Of a DNA stretch of 53,664 bases, positions 26,633 to 35,735 are shown piece by piece. Origin of the DNA: an uncultured Alphaproteobacteria bacterium (GTDB lineage Bacteria; Pseudomonadota; Alphaproteobacteria; RF32; CAG-239); assembly GCA_944391425.1 (NCBI GenBank), contig CALXTO010000008.1, positions 1 to 53,664 of the forward strand. Direction: 5' to 3'. Numbering within the stretch: the stretch's first letter is position 1; every line of letters starts with the position of its first letter. The notes under the pieces are model-generated. The model was not told where the DNA came from and did no database searches. It saw nothing but the letters and a program-made list of their open reading frames with translations. Made by a program: the position numbers and the translations under genes.

Positions 26633-26917
26633 ATGGATTTTTGGATGCTGCTTACCGTTTTTGTCCTCGCCTGCTTTGTCGGCTATTTTGTCGTCTGGGG
26701 AGTTACACCGGCTTTGCATTCTCCGCTGATGAGCGTTTCCAACGCAATTTCCGGCGTAGTTGTCGTCGGAGCGTTGATTGTCGCCGGCAATGCCGAGACC
26801 GGAGCCGTGCGTTTTTTGGGGCTGACTGCCGTCTTCCTGGCTTCCGTTAATATTTTCGGCGGTTTCGCCGTTTCCCAGCGCATGCTTGAAATGTTTAAGA
26901 AAAAGGAGAAAAAATAA
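26633..26917 (+). CDS. pntAB: NAD(P) transhydrogenase subunit alpha part 2
   Basis: Short membrane subunit (94 residues, three membrane helices) that builds domain II with Pnt[18 protein letters not shown] is the family signature. AAGGAG precedes the ATG, and the stop overlaps the pntB start (TAATG). Confidence 0.93.
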   Translation: MDFWMLLTVFVLACFVGYFVVWGVTPALHSPLMSVSNAISGVVVVGALIVAGNAETGAVRFLGLTAVFLASVNIFGGFAVSQRMLEMFKKKEKK

Positions 26918-28266
26918 TGCTGATATCTCTGTCCTACCTATTGGCGGCCTCCTTTTTTATTGTCTCCGTCCGCAGCCTCTCCTCCCCAAAAACCGCACGC
27001 CGCGGCAATCTCCTGGGTATGCTCGGTATGCTGATTGCCATTGCGGCAACCATGCTTTTGGTTAACGATGTTCTGTATACCTCTCTGGCCATTTTGCTTG
27101 GCGCTGCCGTCGGCATCTTTTTTGCGCTCAAGGTCAAAATGACTTCTTTGCCGCAAATGATTGCCGCCTTCAACGGCCTGGGCGGATTATCCGCCGTATT
27201 GATTGCCCTTGCCGAAATCATCGGCGGTTCGCAGGCTCTGCTCGACAATGCCGTCGGCCTTATCATCGGTGCCGTTGCCTTTTCCGGCTCCATGATTGCC
27301 TTTGCCAAACTTCAGGGATTGATGAGCGCCCGCGCCGTTGTTTTTCCCCTCCAACAGTTCCTGAACCTTATCCTCGGACTGGCAAGCGTCGCCTTATGCG
27401 GCTTTTTTGTCTTCAGCGGAAATACAGAACTTTTCTACTGGCTCGCCGCAATTACAATTTTGCTTGGTTTCCTGTTGATTCTGCCTATCGGCGGCGCCGA
27501 CATGCCGGTTGTTATTTCCGTACTTAACTCTTACTCCGGCTGGGCGGCTGTCGGCATCGGTTTTTCCATCGGCAATACTCTGCTAATCATCATCGGCGCA
27601 TTAGTCGGTGCCAGCGGTGCGATTCTTTCCTATATCATGGTTAAGGCTATGAATCGTTCCCTGCTTAGCGTTATGCTCGGCGGTTTCGGGCTTGAAAACA
27701 AATCGGCCGCAGCAGCAGCCGGCGAAGCCAAAACGGCCAAATCCGGCAGCCCGCAGGACGCGGCCTTCATCATGGAAAATGCCAACAAAGTTATTATTGT
27801 TCCCGGTTACGGCATGGCCGTTGCCCAGGCGCAGCACGTTCTCCGCGAAATGGCTGATGATCTGCACCGGCTTTACGGCGTTGAAGTCAAATATGCCATC
27901 CACCCCGTTGCCGGACGCATGCCCGGGCATATGAACGTCCTGCTGGCCGAAGCCGGCGTTCCCTATGAAGACGTTTTTGAACTTGAAGACATTAACCGCG
28001 AATTTGCCACTGCCGACGTTGCCTACGTCATCGGCGCCAACGACGTTACCAACCCTCTCGCCAAAACGGATCCCGCCTCACCACTTTACGGCATGCCCGT
28101 TTTGGATGTTGAAAAAGCCAAAACAGTATTCTTCGTCAAACGCTCGCTCAATACCGGCTACTCCGGCGTCGAAAACCCGCTGTTTTTTGCCGACAACACC
28201 ATCATGCTCTATGGTGATGCCAAACACGTTACCGAAGAGATTGTTTCCGCTCTGGAAGAAAAATAA
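26917..28266 (+). CDS. pntB: NAD(P) transhydrogenase subunit beta
   Basis: Carries most of the membrane channel and the NADP(H)-binding domain III. About eight helices occupy residues 1-250. The soluble domain follows (about 280-449) with the NADP site GYGMAVAQAQHVLREM, AGRMPGHMNVLLAEAGVPY and VIGANDVTNP. It couples hydride transfer from NADH to NADP+ with inward proton flow and is a main NADPH source. It ends five bases from the convergent hydF stop. Confidence 0.95.
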   Translation: MLISLSYLLAASFFIVSVRSLSSPKTARRGNLLGMLGMLIAIAATMLLVNDVLYTSLAILLGAAVGIFFALKVKMTSLPQMIAAFNGLGGLSAVLIALAEIIGGSQALLDNAVGLIIGAVAFSGSMIAFAKLQGLMSARAVVFPLQQFLNLILGLASVALCGFFVFSGNTELFYWLAAITILLGFLLILPIGGADMPVVISVLNSYSGWAAVGIGFSIGNTLLIIIGALVGASGAILSYIMVKAMNRSLLSVMLGGFGLENKSAAAAAGEAKTAKSGSPQDAAFIMENANKVIIVPGYGMAVAQAQHVLREMADDLHRLYGVEVKYAIHPVAGRMPGHMNVLLAEAGVPYEDVFELEDINREFATADVAYVIGANDVTNPLAKTDPASPLYGMPVLDVEKAKTVFFVKRSLNTGYSGVENPLFFADNTIMLYGDAKHVTEEIVSALEEK

Positions 28267-28271
28267 TTGTT

Positions 28272-29489
28272 TTAAAGACTAAGTCCCAAAGGCCTGATGG
28301 CTCGTTCCAAAACGCCCTGGGTTTTTGAAATCGCCAAACCATAGTTGGTAATCGGCACGCCGCGGCCGGCACATTCCTTAATCCGGTGTACCATTTCCCG
28401 CCGGTTAAGCATACAGGCGCCGCAGTGGATAACCAAGGCGTATTTTTCCAAATCCTCGGGAAAATCACTGCCCTGGCAAAACTCAAATGTCAGCTCTTTG
28501 TCGGTATATTTTCTCAACCAATTGGGAATTTTGACCTTGCCGATATCGTCAGATAAAACATGATGCGAACAAGCTTCGGCAATCAGGACTCTGTCGCCGT
28601 CGCGCAGCCGGTCAATCATCTCTGCCCCGCGATACATTTCGGCAATATCGCCTTTATTACGCGCAAACAAGATTGAAAAAGTTGTCATCGGCACATCTTC
28701 CGGAACCTCATCCGCCACTTTCGTCACAACCTGAGAATCCGTAATGACCAGCGCCGGTTTTCGCTTCAGCTCCGCTAGCATTTCCGTCAATTCGCTTTCT
28801 TTGACGGCAACAGCCTTAGCACCGCGGTCCAAGACCTCGCGCAACACCTGCACCTGAGGCAAAATAAGCCGCCCTTTCGGCGCCGACAAATCAATCGGCA
28901 CGACCAGCAGCACCACATCGCCGGGGTTAAACAAATCTCCGGCCAGCAGAGGCTCTCGTTTAATATCTTCAGGCACGGCGTCAATAATCAGATTCTTCAG
29001 TTCATCAATACCTTTTTTCGTCCGGGCAGAAACTTCCGCAAACGGGATTCCCGTATCGCGGCAGAATTCAATATCCGCTTCCGTCGGCGCCTTTATGTCG
29101 CTTTTGTTAAAAGCAACGACAAAGGGAATTTTGAGTCTTTGAACTTCGACGATAATTTCTTTTTCAAACTGCCCCAGCCCGTTTTCGGAAACGGCAATGA
29201 CCGCCACGTCTGAACGGTACAGAACTTTTTTGGCCGCTTTAACCCGAAGCGCGCCCAACTCGCCGGTATCATCCAGTCCGGCGGTATCAAAAAAAGTTAC
29301 CGGCCCCAGCGGCAAAAGCTCATAAGGTTTTGCCACCGCGTCCGTTGTTGTCCCCGGCCGATCCGAAACTATAGCCACATCCTGCCCGGCAAGAGCATTA
29401 ATCAAAGAAGACTTTCCGGCATTGCGGCAACCGACAATGCTGATAACCGTGCGCAAAGCCCGCGGCGTGGCTGAAGGATTCCCATTCAT
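28272..29489 (-). CDS. hydF: [FeFe]-hydrogenase maturation GTPase HydF
   Basis: Scaffold protein on which the H-cluster precursor is assembled before transfer to HydA. The Era-like GTPase domain (VGCRNAGKSSLIN, DRPGTTTD, DTAGLDD, NKSD) is followed by the dimerisation domain and a C-terminal Fe-S domain with EACSHHVLSDDIGKVKIP, HCGACMLNRREM and GVPITNYGLAISK, which hold the cluster Cys and His residues. The 405-residue length is typical. HydE, HydG and the hydrogenase are not in the window. It lies downstream of the DXS-like gene on the same strand (63-base gap) and may share its promoter. Confidence 0.95.
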   Translation of the reverse strand: MNGNPSATPRALRTVISIVGCRNAGKSSLINALAGQDVAIVSDRPGTTTDAVAKPYELLPLGPVTFFDTAGLDDTGELGALRVKAAKKVLYRSDVAVIAVSENGLGQFEKEIIVEVQRLKIPFVVAFNKSDIKAPTEADIEFCRDTGIPFAEVSARTKKGIDELKNLIIDAVPEDIKREPLLAGDLFNPGDVVLLVVPIDLSAPKGRLILPQVQVLREVLDRGAKAVAVKESELTEMLAELKRKPALVITDSQVVTKVADEVPEDVPMTTFSILFARNKGDIAEMYRGAEMIDRLRDGDRVLIAEACSHHVLSDDIGKVKIPNWLRKYTDKELTFEFCQGSDFPEDLEKYALVIHCGACMLNRREMVHRIKECAGRGVPITNYGLAISKTQGVLERAIRPLGLSL

Positions 29490-29552
29490 TGTTTTTTCCT
29501 CAAAATTTTACTATGAATCAGTGCACCACAAACCGCGGGCTTTGTCAAAAAC

Positions 29553-31292
29553 TTATTTGATTTTCAGAACATCTTCCGCAATCAAATCCGGCATCAAGCG
29601 GTAACGCCGATACAATTTATCCAGCGGCACGCGGTCGGTAAACTCTTTTTTGGCGCCGTAATTCAGCACCTTCATATTGTCGGCGCCGTAAAACCGGGCG
29701 ACCTTTTCGCCGAAACCCCCGTCCAGCACGCCGTCTTCCAGCGTAACGACAATCTCATGTTTTTGCTTCAGCTCATGCAACAGTTTTTCATCCAAAACGC
29801 TGACGATGCGCGGATTGATGACGGTTGCCTCAATGCCGTTTTCTTTTAACTTGTCTGCCGTCTGCAAACCAAGCTTCAAAAAGCTTCCCAGCGCCAGTAT
29901 GGCAACCTGTTCGCCTTTGCGCACCGCCTGGTAAGAGGCAAAGTCCGTATCGGCAGGTTTTCCGTCCACAACAACACTTGAAGGAACACGGATAACAACC
30001 GGATGCCCGGTTTGTTCGATTCCCCATTCCAGCATCGCCAAAGTTTCTTCTTTAGTCGCCGGCGCCAGATAAACAATATTCGGAATATTGGAAATCAACG
30101 GAATGTCAAAACAGCCCAGATGCGTAACGTCACCGGCTGAAATCCCGTTTCCGAACACTAGAATTACCGCCGGATTATTATTAATTGCCAAATCCTGCGA
30201 AAGCTGATCGTAAGTCCTCTGCACAAACGAGCTCCAAACGCAATATACCGGTTTGCAGCCGCCCTTGGCCAAAGCTGATGACATTGCCACCGCATGTTCT
30301 TCCGCAATACCGACATCAACAAAATTTTTACCGAGTTTCCGCCTTTTTTCCGGCGTCAGCCCGACAGCGCCCGGCGTACCGGCGTTCACGACCACGACCT
30401 TATTGTCCTCGGCAACTTTTTCTATCAGATATTCCGGAATAATATCATTATAGCTTTCCCCTTCAGGCTTAAATGTTACTTCTCCGCTGTTAATGTCAAA
30501 TGGCAGGCTCCAGTGCCAGCGTTCCTTAGCCTCTTCCGCCGGAGCATAGCCCTTTCCTTTCAGTGTATGGACATGCAAAACCGTTGGTTTACGGCAATCT
30601 TTAACTTCTTTCAGAGCCGCAATCATGTCCGACAGCGAATTACCGTCCGCAACATAGCGGTAATCAAACCCCCAAGCCTTAAACATATTGTTTTCAGCCG
30701 TGCCGTTTGTCTGCCGCAGCAGGCGCAGATTATTGTACAAACCGCCGTGATTCTCGGCAATTGACATTTCGTTGTCATTTAAAATGATAATGATATTGCT
30801 GCCCAAAACCGCCGCATTGCTGAAACCTTCCAAAGCTTCTCCGCCGCTCAGCGAACCATCACCGATAACCGCAATGACGTTATGTTTCTGTCCCTGCAAA
30901 TCTCTGGCTTTGGCCAAACCACAGGCCAGACTGACCGATGTCGAAGTGTGTCCGACCACAAAATGGTCATGCTCGCTTTCTGCCGGATTAGTATAGCCGG
31001 AAATCGCGATCATGCCGGCATCGTCCAAAAAGCCGTTCTGCCTTCCGGTCAAAATCTTGTGCGGATAACATTGGTGAGAAACATCAAAAACGATTTTGTC
31101 TTTCGGGGAATCAAAAACATAATGAAGCGCAATCACCGTTTCCACGATTCCAAGATTCGGCCCCACATGGCCGCCAACCTTGCTGTCGCGGTTCAAAACA
31201 GCAGCACGTACTTCTGCCGCAACGTTTTCCAGTTCCGCTGTCGTCAGATTCTTAATATCCTGCGGTGAATGAATATTATCCAGATAAGCCAT
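29553..31292 (-). CDS. Short DXS-like thiamine-diphosphate enzyme
   Basis: Transketolase-superfamily protein resembling 1-deoxy-D-xylulose-5-phosphate synthase. The N-terminal TPP domain has DVSHQCYPHKILTGR, GHTSTSVSLACGLAKARD and GDGSLSGGEALEGFSNAA. The pyrimidine domain has VGIAEEHAVAMSSALA, and the C-terminal domain is present. At 579 residues it is shorter than typical DXS (about 620-640) and its TPP motif differs from the usual GDGAMTGG. It fits a DXS-like side branch I recall mainly from Firmicutes, where the substrate is unproven. GCAAGGAG precedes the ATG. The promoter is of MerR type, so a role in carbonyl or redox stress rather than isoprenoid supply is possible. Confidence 0.75.
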   Translation of the reverse strand: MAYLDNIHSPQDIKNLTTAELENVAAEVRAAVLNRDSKVGGHVGPNLGIVETVIALHYVFDSPKDKIVFDVSHQCYPHKILTGRQNGFLDDAGMIAISGYTNPAESEHDHFVVGHTSTSVSLACGLAKARDLQGQKHNVIAVIGDGSLSGGEALEGFSNAAVLGSNIIIILNDNEMSIAENHGGLYNNLRLLRQTNGTAENNMFKAWGFDYRYVADGNSLSDMIAALKEVKDCRKPTVLHVHTLKGKGYAPAEEAKERWHWSLPFDINSGEVTFKPEGESYNDIIPEYLIEKVAEDNKVVVVNAGTPGAVGLTPEKRRKLGKNFVDVGIAEEHAVAMSSALAKGGCKPVYCVWSSFVQRTYDQLSQDLAINNNPAVILVFGNGISAGDVTHLGCFDIPLISNIPNIVYLAPATKEETLAMLEWGIEQTGHPVVIRVPSSVVVDGKPADTDFASYQAVRKGEQVAILALGSFLKLGLQTADKLKENGIEATVINPRIVSVLDEKLLHELKQKHEIVVTLEDGVLDGGFGEKVARFYGADNMKVLNYGAKKEFTDRVPLDKLYRRYRLMPDLIAEDVLKIK

Positions 31293-31332
31293 TTTTTTCT
31301 CCTTGCTTTATGGTGAAACATTGATTAAGCGC

Positions 31333-31363
31333 ATCATAATCTTTAGAGTTAACTCTAAGTCAA
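31333..31363 (-). promoter_or_regulatory. MerR-type promoter of the DXS-like gene
   Basis: Read on the minus strand: TTGACT (31363-31358), a 19-base spacer, TATGAT (31338-31333). The spacer region holds the perfect dyad TTAGAGTTAACTCTAA (31358-31343). An over-long 19-base spacer with a centred palindrome is the hallmark of MerR-family activated promoters. It points toward the DXS-like gene, with 40 bases to its ATG. Confidence 0.72.
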
Positions 31364-31391
31364 GATGTTTTTTATAAAAGTCAAAACTTTT

Positions 31392-33758
31392 TTACAAAGA
31401 AACTCCAATCACATACACAAGCCAAGCTGCCAGCCATGCAATCACGCATTGCAGCAGGACAACCCCGGCGGCATAACTGCGCCCGAGTTCCCGACGTACT
31501 GTTGCAATTGCTGCCACACAAGGCGTATATAGCAAGGAAAAGACCAGAAAAACAAAGGCTGTCAGCGGCGTAAACAACAGCGGCAGTTTTTCAATATCTC
31601 CGCCCAAAAGAACGCCCAACGTGCTGATAACGCTTTCCTTAGCCATAAAACCGGTAATAAAAGCGGTCGAAATCCGCCAGTCATTAATCCCCAAAGGTTC
31701 AAAAACCGGCGCCAGCAAATTTCCCAAACCGGCCAACATACTGTCCGACGAATTGCCTGCCAAATTCAGTCGACTGTCAAATGTCTGCAAAAACCACACC
31801 AAAATCGTTGCCCAGAAAATAATCGTAAACGCCTTGGTTACAAAACTTTTAGACTTGGCATAAATCAATCGGTATACATTACGAGCACCGGGCATCCGGT
31901 AATTGGGAAGCTCCATCACAAAAGGCACCGGTTCACCCCTAAACAAAAATGTTTTGACAATATAAGCAAATAAAATCCCCGTCACAATGCCGATCAGATA
32001 TAATCCCAGAATAACCGTCACCTGACTTTGGGCAAAAAAGGCTGCCGTAAACAGAAAATAAATCGGCAATTTGGCTGAACAACTCATAAACGGTATCAGC
32101 AAAATAGTCATCTTGCGGTCGCGTTCCGAAGGCAGGGTCCGGGTTGCCATAATCGCAGGCACCGAACAGCCAAACCCAATCAGCATCGGCACAAAGCTCC
32201 GCCCCGAAAGCCCGATTTTGCGCAACAGCTTGTCCATCACAAAAGCCACGCGCGCCATGTAGCCGCTGTCTTCCAAAACAGAAAGAAAAAAGAACAAGAC
32301 CACGATAACCGGCAAAAAGCTCAAAACACTTCCCACGCCGGCAAAAATACCGTCAATAATCAGAGAATGAACCACCGGATTTAAACCGTATGCTGTTAAA
32401 AGCCCGTCTGTCTTGTCCGTAACAAAGGCGATTCTCGCTTCAGTCGCATCAGCCAGAAACAATCCGAACGACCCGAAAGTCAGATAAAAAATCAAGGCCA
32501 TTATACCGATGAATGCCGGCAGTGCCGTATATTTTCCGGTCAAAATAGTATCGGCGCGCGCCGTCATCCGTCGGCCGGAAGTTTCTGCCGGCTTTGTCAC
32601 AAAACGCCCGCACAGCCCTTCAATAAAGGAAAAACGCATATCGGCCAGACAGGCGTCTTTGTCCAAATCCCGCTCCCGTTCCATCTCGGCAATAATTCTA
32701 GCGCAGGTTTTGCGCTCGTCGGAAGTCAGCCCCAGCGACTTAATCACCGGCACGTCATCCTCAATAAGCTTGGTTGCCGCAAAACGCGGCGGCAATCCGG
32801 CTCTTTTGGCATGGTCTTCAATCAAATGCACAATGGAGTGGATACAACGATGAACACTGCCGTCCTTTTCACTTTCGGCATCACAAAAATCCAAACGTTT
32901 CGGATGTTCCTGATACCTGGCGACATTAATCGCGTGTTCCACCAGTTCTTCAAGCCCTTCGTTTCTGGCGGCCGAAATCGGCACGACCGGAACACCGAGT
33001 ATTTCTTCCAGACCGTTAATATTTATGTTGCCGCCGTTTCGGGCGATTTCATCCATCATATTCAAAGCAATGACCATCGGCACGTCTAATTCTATCAGCT
33101 GCATGGTCAAAAGCAGGTTTCTTTCAATATTATTGGCATCGACAATATTGATGATGGCATCCGGCTTTTCTTGCAAAATAAAATTCCTCGCCACGATTTC
33201 TTCTTTGCTGTACGGTGACAAGGAATAAATGCCGGGCAAATCCGTAACGACAACTTCGGGATGGTTCTTCACGATGCCGTCCGTGCGGTCAATCGTTACG
33301 CCGGGAAAATTTCCCACATGCTGATGAGAACCGGTCAAACGGTTAAACAAAGTTGTCTTCCCGCAATTCTGATTTCCGGCCAAAGCCAGCCTGATTTTGG
33401 TTCCCGCCGGCAAAACGCATTCTTTTTGCGGCTGGCAGGCATTTTTTTCGCCTATCCGCGAATGTTCGACATCCCCGAACCCCGAACCGGAACATAAAAC
33501 CTTTGGCTTTCCGGATATTTTCCGGATTCTGATCTTGGCGGCGTCAGCCTTGCGCAGCGTCAGCTCATACCCGCGAATACAAACTTCCAACGGATCTCCC
33601 AGCGGTGCCCTTTTAATTAAAGAAATTTCCGCCCCCGGCGTCAGTCCCATATCCAAAATACGACGGCGCAAAGCCTTGTCTTCACAATCGACAGACAAAA
33701 CAACCGCACTTTTTCCTACTGGCAAAGATGCCAGACTTTCACCTTGTTTCCCAATCAT
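31392..33758 (-). CDS. feoB: Ferrous iron transporter, FeoA-FeoB fusion
   Basis: Inner-membrane Fe2+ importer. A FeoA/SH3-like domain (about residues 1-85, RRRILDMGLTPGAEISLIKRAPL) is fused to FeoB. The G domain carries GNQNCGKTTLFNRLTG, VGNFPGVTIDR, DLPGIYSLSPYS and NMMDE. The membrane part has gate repeats and the SGRSFVPMLIGFGCSVPA segment. The linker contains five cysteines (about 88-130). The frame is open 33 codons further upstream, but this ATG gives a standard FeoA start; GGGG lies upstream. The total of 788 residues is normal for a fusion. Neighbouring anaerobic genes fit use of ferrous iron. Confidence 0.92.
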   Translation of the reverse strand: MIGKQGESLASLPVGKSAVVLSVDCEDKALRRRILDMGLTPGAEISLIKRAPLGDPLEVCIRGYELTLRKADAAKIRIRKISGKPKVLCSGSGFGDVEHSRIGEKNACQPQKECVLPAGTKIRLALAGNQNCGKTTLFNRLTGSHQHVGNFPGVTIDRTDGIVKNHPEVVVTDLPGIYSLSPYSKEEIVARNFILQEKPDAIINIVDANNIERNLLLTMQLIELDVPMVIALNMMDEIARNGGNININGLEEILGVPVVPISAARNEGLEELVEHAINVARYQEHPKRLDFCDAESEKDGSVHRCIHSIVHLIEDHAKRAGLPPRFAATKLIEDDVPVIKSLGLTSDERKTCARIIAEMERERDLDKDACLADMRFSFIEGLCGRFVTKPAETSGRRMTARADTILTGKYTALPAFIGIMALIFYLTFGSFGLFLADATEARIAFVTDKTDGLLTAYGLNPVVHSLIIDGIFAGVGSVLSFLPVIVVLFFFLSVLEDSGYMARVAFVMDKLLRKIGLSGRSFVPMLIGFGCSVPAIMATRTLPSERDRKMTILLIPFMSCSAKLPIYFLFTAAFFAQSQVTVILGLYLIGIVTGILFAYIVKTFLFRGEPVPFVMELPNYRMPGARNVYRLIYAKSKSFVTKAFTIIFWATILVWFLQTFDSRLNLAGNSSDSMLAGLGNLLAPVFEPLGINDWRISTAFITGFMAKESVISTLGVLLGGDIEKLPLLFTPLTAFVFLVFSLLYTPCVAAIATVRRELGRSYAAGVVLLQCVIAWLAAWLVYVIGVSL

Positions 33759-33836
33759 CGCAAACCCCGAATTCTTTCCATAAAACAAGGTATAATTAAT
33801 TTTCCGCAAAAAGTAAACGACGAAATAAAAAAGTTC

Positions 33837-33867
33837 TTGACTTAGAGTATACTCCAAGAATTAAACT
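33837..33867 (+). promoter_or_regulatory. MerR-type promoter of the exported redox operon
   Basis: TTGACT (33837-33842), a 19-base spacer and TAAACT (33862-33867). The dyad CTTAGAGTATACTCCAAG (33841-33858) has one mismatched pair. It is closely similar to the element at 31333-31363 and sits 34 bases before the aldo/keto reductase ATG. Both sites probably answer to one MerR-family regulator that is not in this window. Confidence 0.72.
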
Positions 33868-33900
33868 CAAAAAAAATCAATTTTATCAGGAGGTATTTTG

Positions 33901-35139
33901 ATGAACCGGCGTGATTTTTTAATGAACTCTTTAGCCTTTTTTGCACTCTCCGCACTGCCGAAGCTGACTTTGGCCGAAGAAATAAAAGTTTCGGATACGG
34001 TCAAAGCTCAAATAAATCCCGGCAACAAACTTGGATTCGGGTTTATGCGGCTGCCGCTCAAAAATCCGAACGACCAAACTTCCATTGATTACGAAACACT
34101 CAATAAAATGGTCGACCTGTTTTTGGAGCGCGGTTTCACATATTTTGACACCGCCTGGATGTACATGGGATATGAAAGTGAAGTCGCTTTGCGGGAATCC
34201 CTGGTCAAACGCCACCCGCGAAACAAATTTACCGTTGCCAGCAAACTTCCCGTCGGCTACCTGAAAAGTCACGAAGAACAGGAGCAAATTTTCAATAAAC
34301 AACTTGAAAAAACAGGGTTGGACTATTTCGATTATTACCTCATCCACAACATCAATACAGATACCATCGGCAACGTCCGCAAATATGACAGCTTCAAATT
34401 CATTGCCGAGAAGAAAAAAGAAGGAAAAATAAAACACATTGGCTTTTCCTTCCATGATTCGCCCGAAATGTTGGAAGAAATATTAAAAGAGCACCCCGAA
34501 GTTGAATTTGTTCAGCTGCAGATTAACTATATTGACTGGGACAATGCCAGTATCCAATCCCGCCGCTGCTATGAAATCGCTCAAAAATACAACAAACCCG
34601 TCATCGTCATGGAACCCGTCAAAGGCGGAACGCTGGCTCAGGTGCCGCCGGCTGTCGAAAAAATATTCAAAGACGCCGAACCGGATATGTCCGTTGCCTC
34701 TTGGGCAATTCGTTATGCGGCCAGCCTCGACGGCGTCATGATGGTTTTAAGCGGGATGTCAAACCTGCCGCAGCTGGAGGATAATACGGCTTACATGCAA
34801 AACTTCAAGCCGCTTGACCAAAAGGAAAAACAGGTTGTCGAACAAGCCGTTAAAACACTGCACGCTTCGGTTTCGATTCCCTGCACCGCCTGCAGGTATT
34901 GCGTTGAATTCTGCCCGATGAAAATTGCCATTCCTGACTATTTTGCTTTATATAACGCCGAACAGCAGGAACGCACCGACAAACCGTTTACGGCACAAAT
35001 GGTATATTATGGCAATTTGGCCAAAACACACGGTAAAGCTTCCGCCTGCATCGGTTGTCGGCTGTGCGAAAAACACTGCCCTCAGCATATCGAAATCAGC
35101 AGCTGGATGAAAAAAGTGGCTCAAACTTTTGAAGCATAA
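33901..35139 (+). CDS. Tat-signal aldo/keto reductase with C-terminal 2[4Fe-4S] domain
   Basis: The N-terminus MNRRDFLMNSLAFFALSALP has a twin-arginine motif and hydrophobic core, predicting Tat export. The AKR barrel holds the tetrad D83, Y88, K115 and H149 (FDTAWMY, ASK, LIHN). The C-terminal region carries two cluster motifs, CTACRYCVEFCP and CIGCRLCEKHCP, a COG1453-type architecture. A TTG one codon upstream is in frame, but AGGAGG is seven bases from this ATG. It is the first gene of a six-gene operon. The likely role is an NAD(P)H-independent, Fe-S-fed carbonyl reductase in the periplasm; the substrate is unknown. Confidence 0.88.
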   Translation: MNRRDFLMNSLAFFALSALPKLTLAEEIKVSDTVKAQINPGNKLGFGFMRLPLKNPNDQTSIDYETLNKMVDLFLERGFTYFDTAWMYMGYESEVALRESLVKRHPRNKFTVASKLPVGYLKSHEEQEQIFNKQLEKTGLDYFDYYLIHNINTDTIGNVRKYDSFKFIAEKKKEGKIKHIGFSFHDSPEMLEEILKEHPEVEFVQLQINYIDWDNASIQSRRCYEIAQKYNKPVIVMEPVKGGTLAQVPPAVEKIFKDAEPDMSVASWAIRYAASLDGVMMVLSGMSNLPQLEDNTAYMQNFKPLDQKEKQVVEQAVKTLHASVSIPCTACRYCVEFCPMKIAIPDYFALYNAEQQERTDKPFTAQMVYYGNLAKTHGKASACIGCRLCEKHCPQHIEISSWMKKVAQTFEA

Positions 35140-35150
35140 TGGAGGATAAA

Positions 35151-35735
35151 ATGAAAAAACAAACATTACTGGCTTTAGGCGCTCTGGCACTTTCGGCTTT
35201 TATCGCCCCGAAAATTTTTGCTCAAGATGTTGCAAAGGATAATACAATGAACACGGAAACCCCAAAAATTCTGATTGCTTATTATTCATACAGCGGCAAC
35301 ACCAAAGAAGTTGCCGAAGCCATCCATGAAGAAATCGGCGGAGACCTTTTTGAAATAAAGACCGAAGGCTCTTATCCGGAAGAATACCGGCCGATGACTG
35401 TTCAGGCCAAACAGGAAATTGAACGGGGATACCGCCCCAAACTTACTTCCAGCCTTGATAACATCGCTCAATATGATGTCGTTTTTCTGGGCTCGCCCAA
35501 CTGGTGGGGAACCATCACGCCGCAGGTAAGCAGTTTCCTGGATAGCTATGATTTAGCCGGCAAAAAAGTTATCCCCTTTATAACGCATGGCGGAGGCGGT
35601 GTCCAAAATACCGTCAAAGACATGAACGCCCAGTGCAGAGGTTGCAGCGTATCTCCTGACGCTTGGGTCGGTTACGGCAGCCGGACCATGGGCATTGCGG
35701 GTTGGCTTGAAGATTTAGGATTCAAAAGTGAATAA
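35151..35735 (+). CDS. Exported flavodoxin-like protein
   Basis: A 194-residue protein: a Sec-type signal peptide (residues 1-25, [15 protein letters not shown]) followed by a flavodoxin domain. The FMN phosphate loop is [15 protein letters not shown]; the isoalloxazine loops are [11 protein letters not shown] and THGGGG. The end GWLEDLGFK matches flavodoxins of the Flavodoxin_4 type. An upstream ATG overlapping the AKR stop is possible, but GGAGG at 35141-35145 serves this one. Export of a flavodoxin is unusual, since the family is mostly cytosolic. Its place between the exported AKR and a membrane ferredoxin suggests an extracytoplasmic electron carrier. Confidence 0.83.
   Translation: MKKQTLLALGALALSAFIAPKIFAQDVAKDNTMNTETPKILIAYYSYSGNTKEVAEAIHEEIGGDLFEIKTEGSYPEEYRPMTVQAKQEIERGYRPKLTSSLDNIAQYDVVFLGSPNWWGTITPQVSSFLDSYDLAGKKVIPFITHGGGGVQNTVKDMNAQCRGCSVSPDAWVGYGSRTMGIAGWLEDLGFKSE

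Noticed and set aside
25748..26719. A 323-codon minus-strand open frame
   Set aside because: Antisense to pntAA, low-complexity composition, no family resemblance; the same holds for 3691-4671 (antisense to rpoN), 50115-50960 and 52411-53334.
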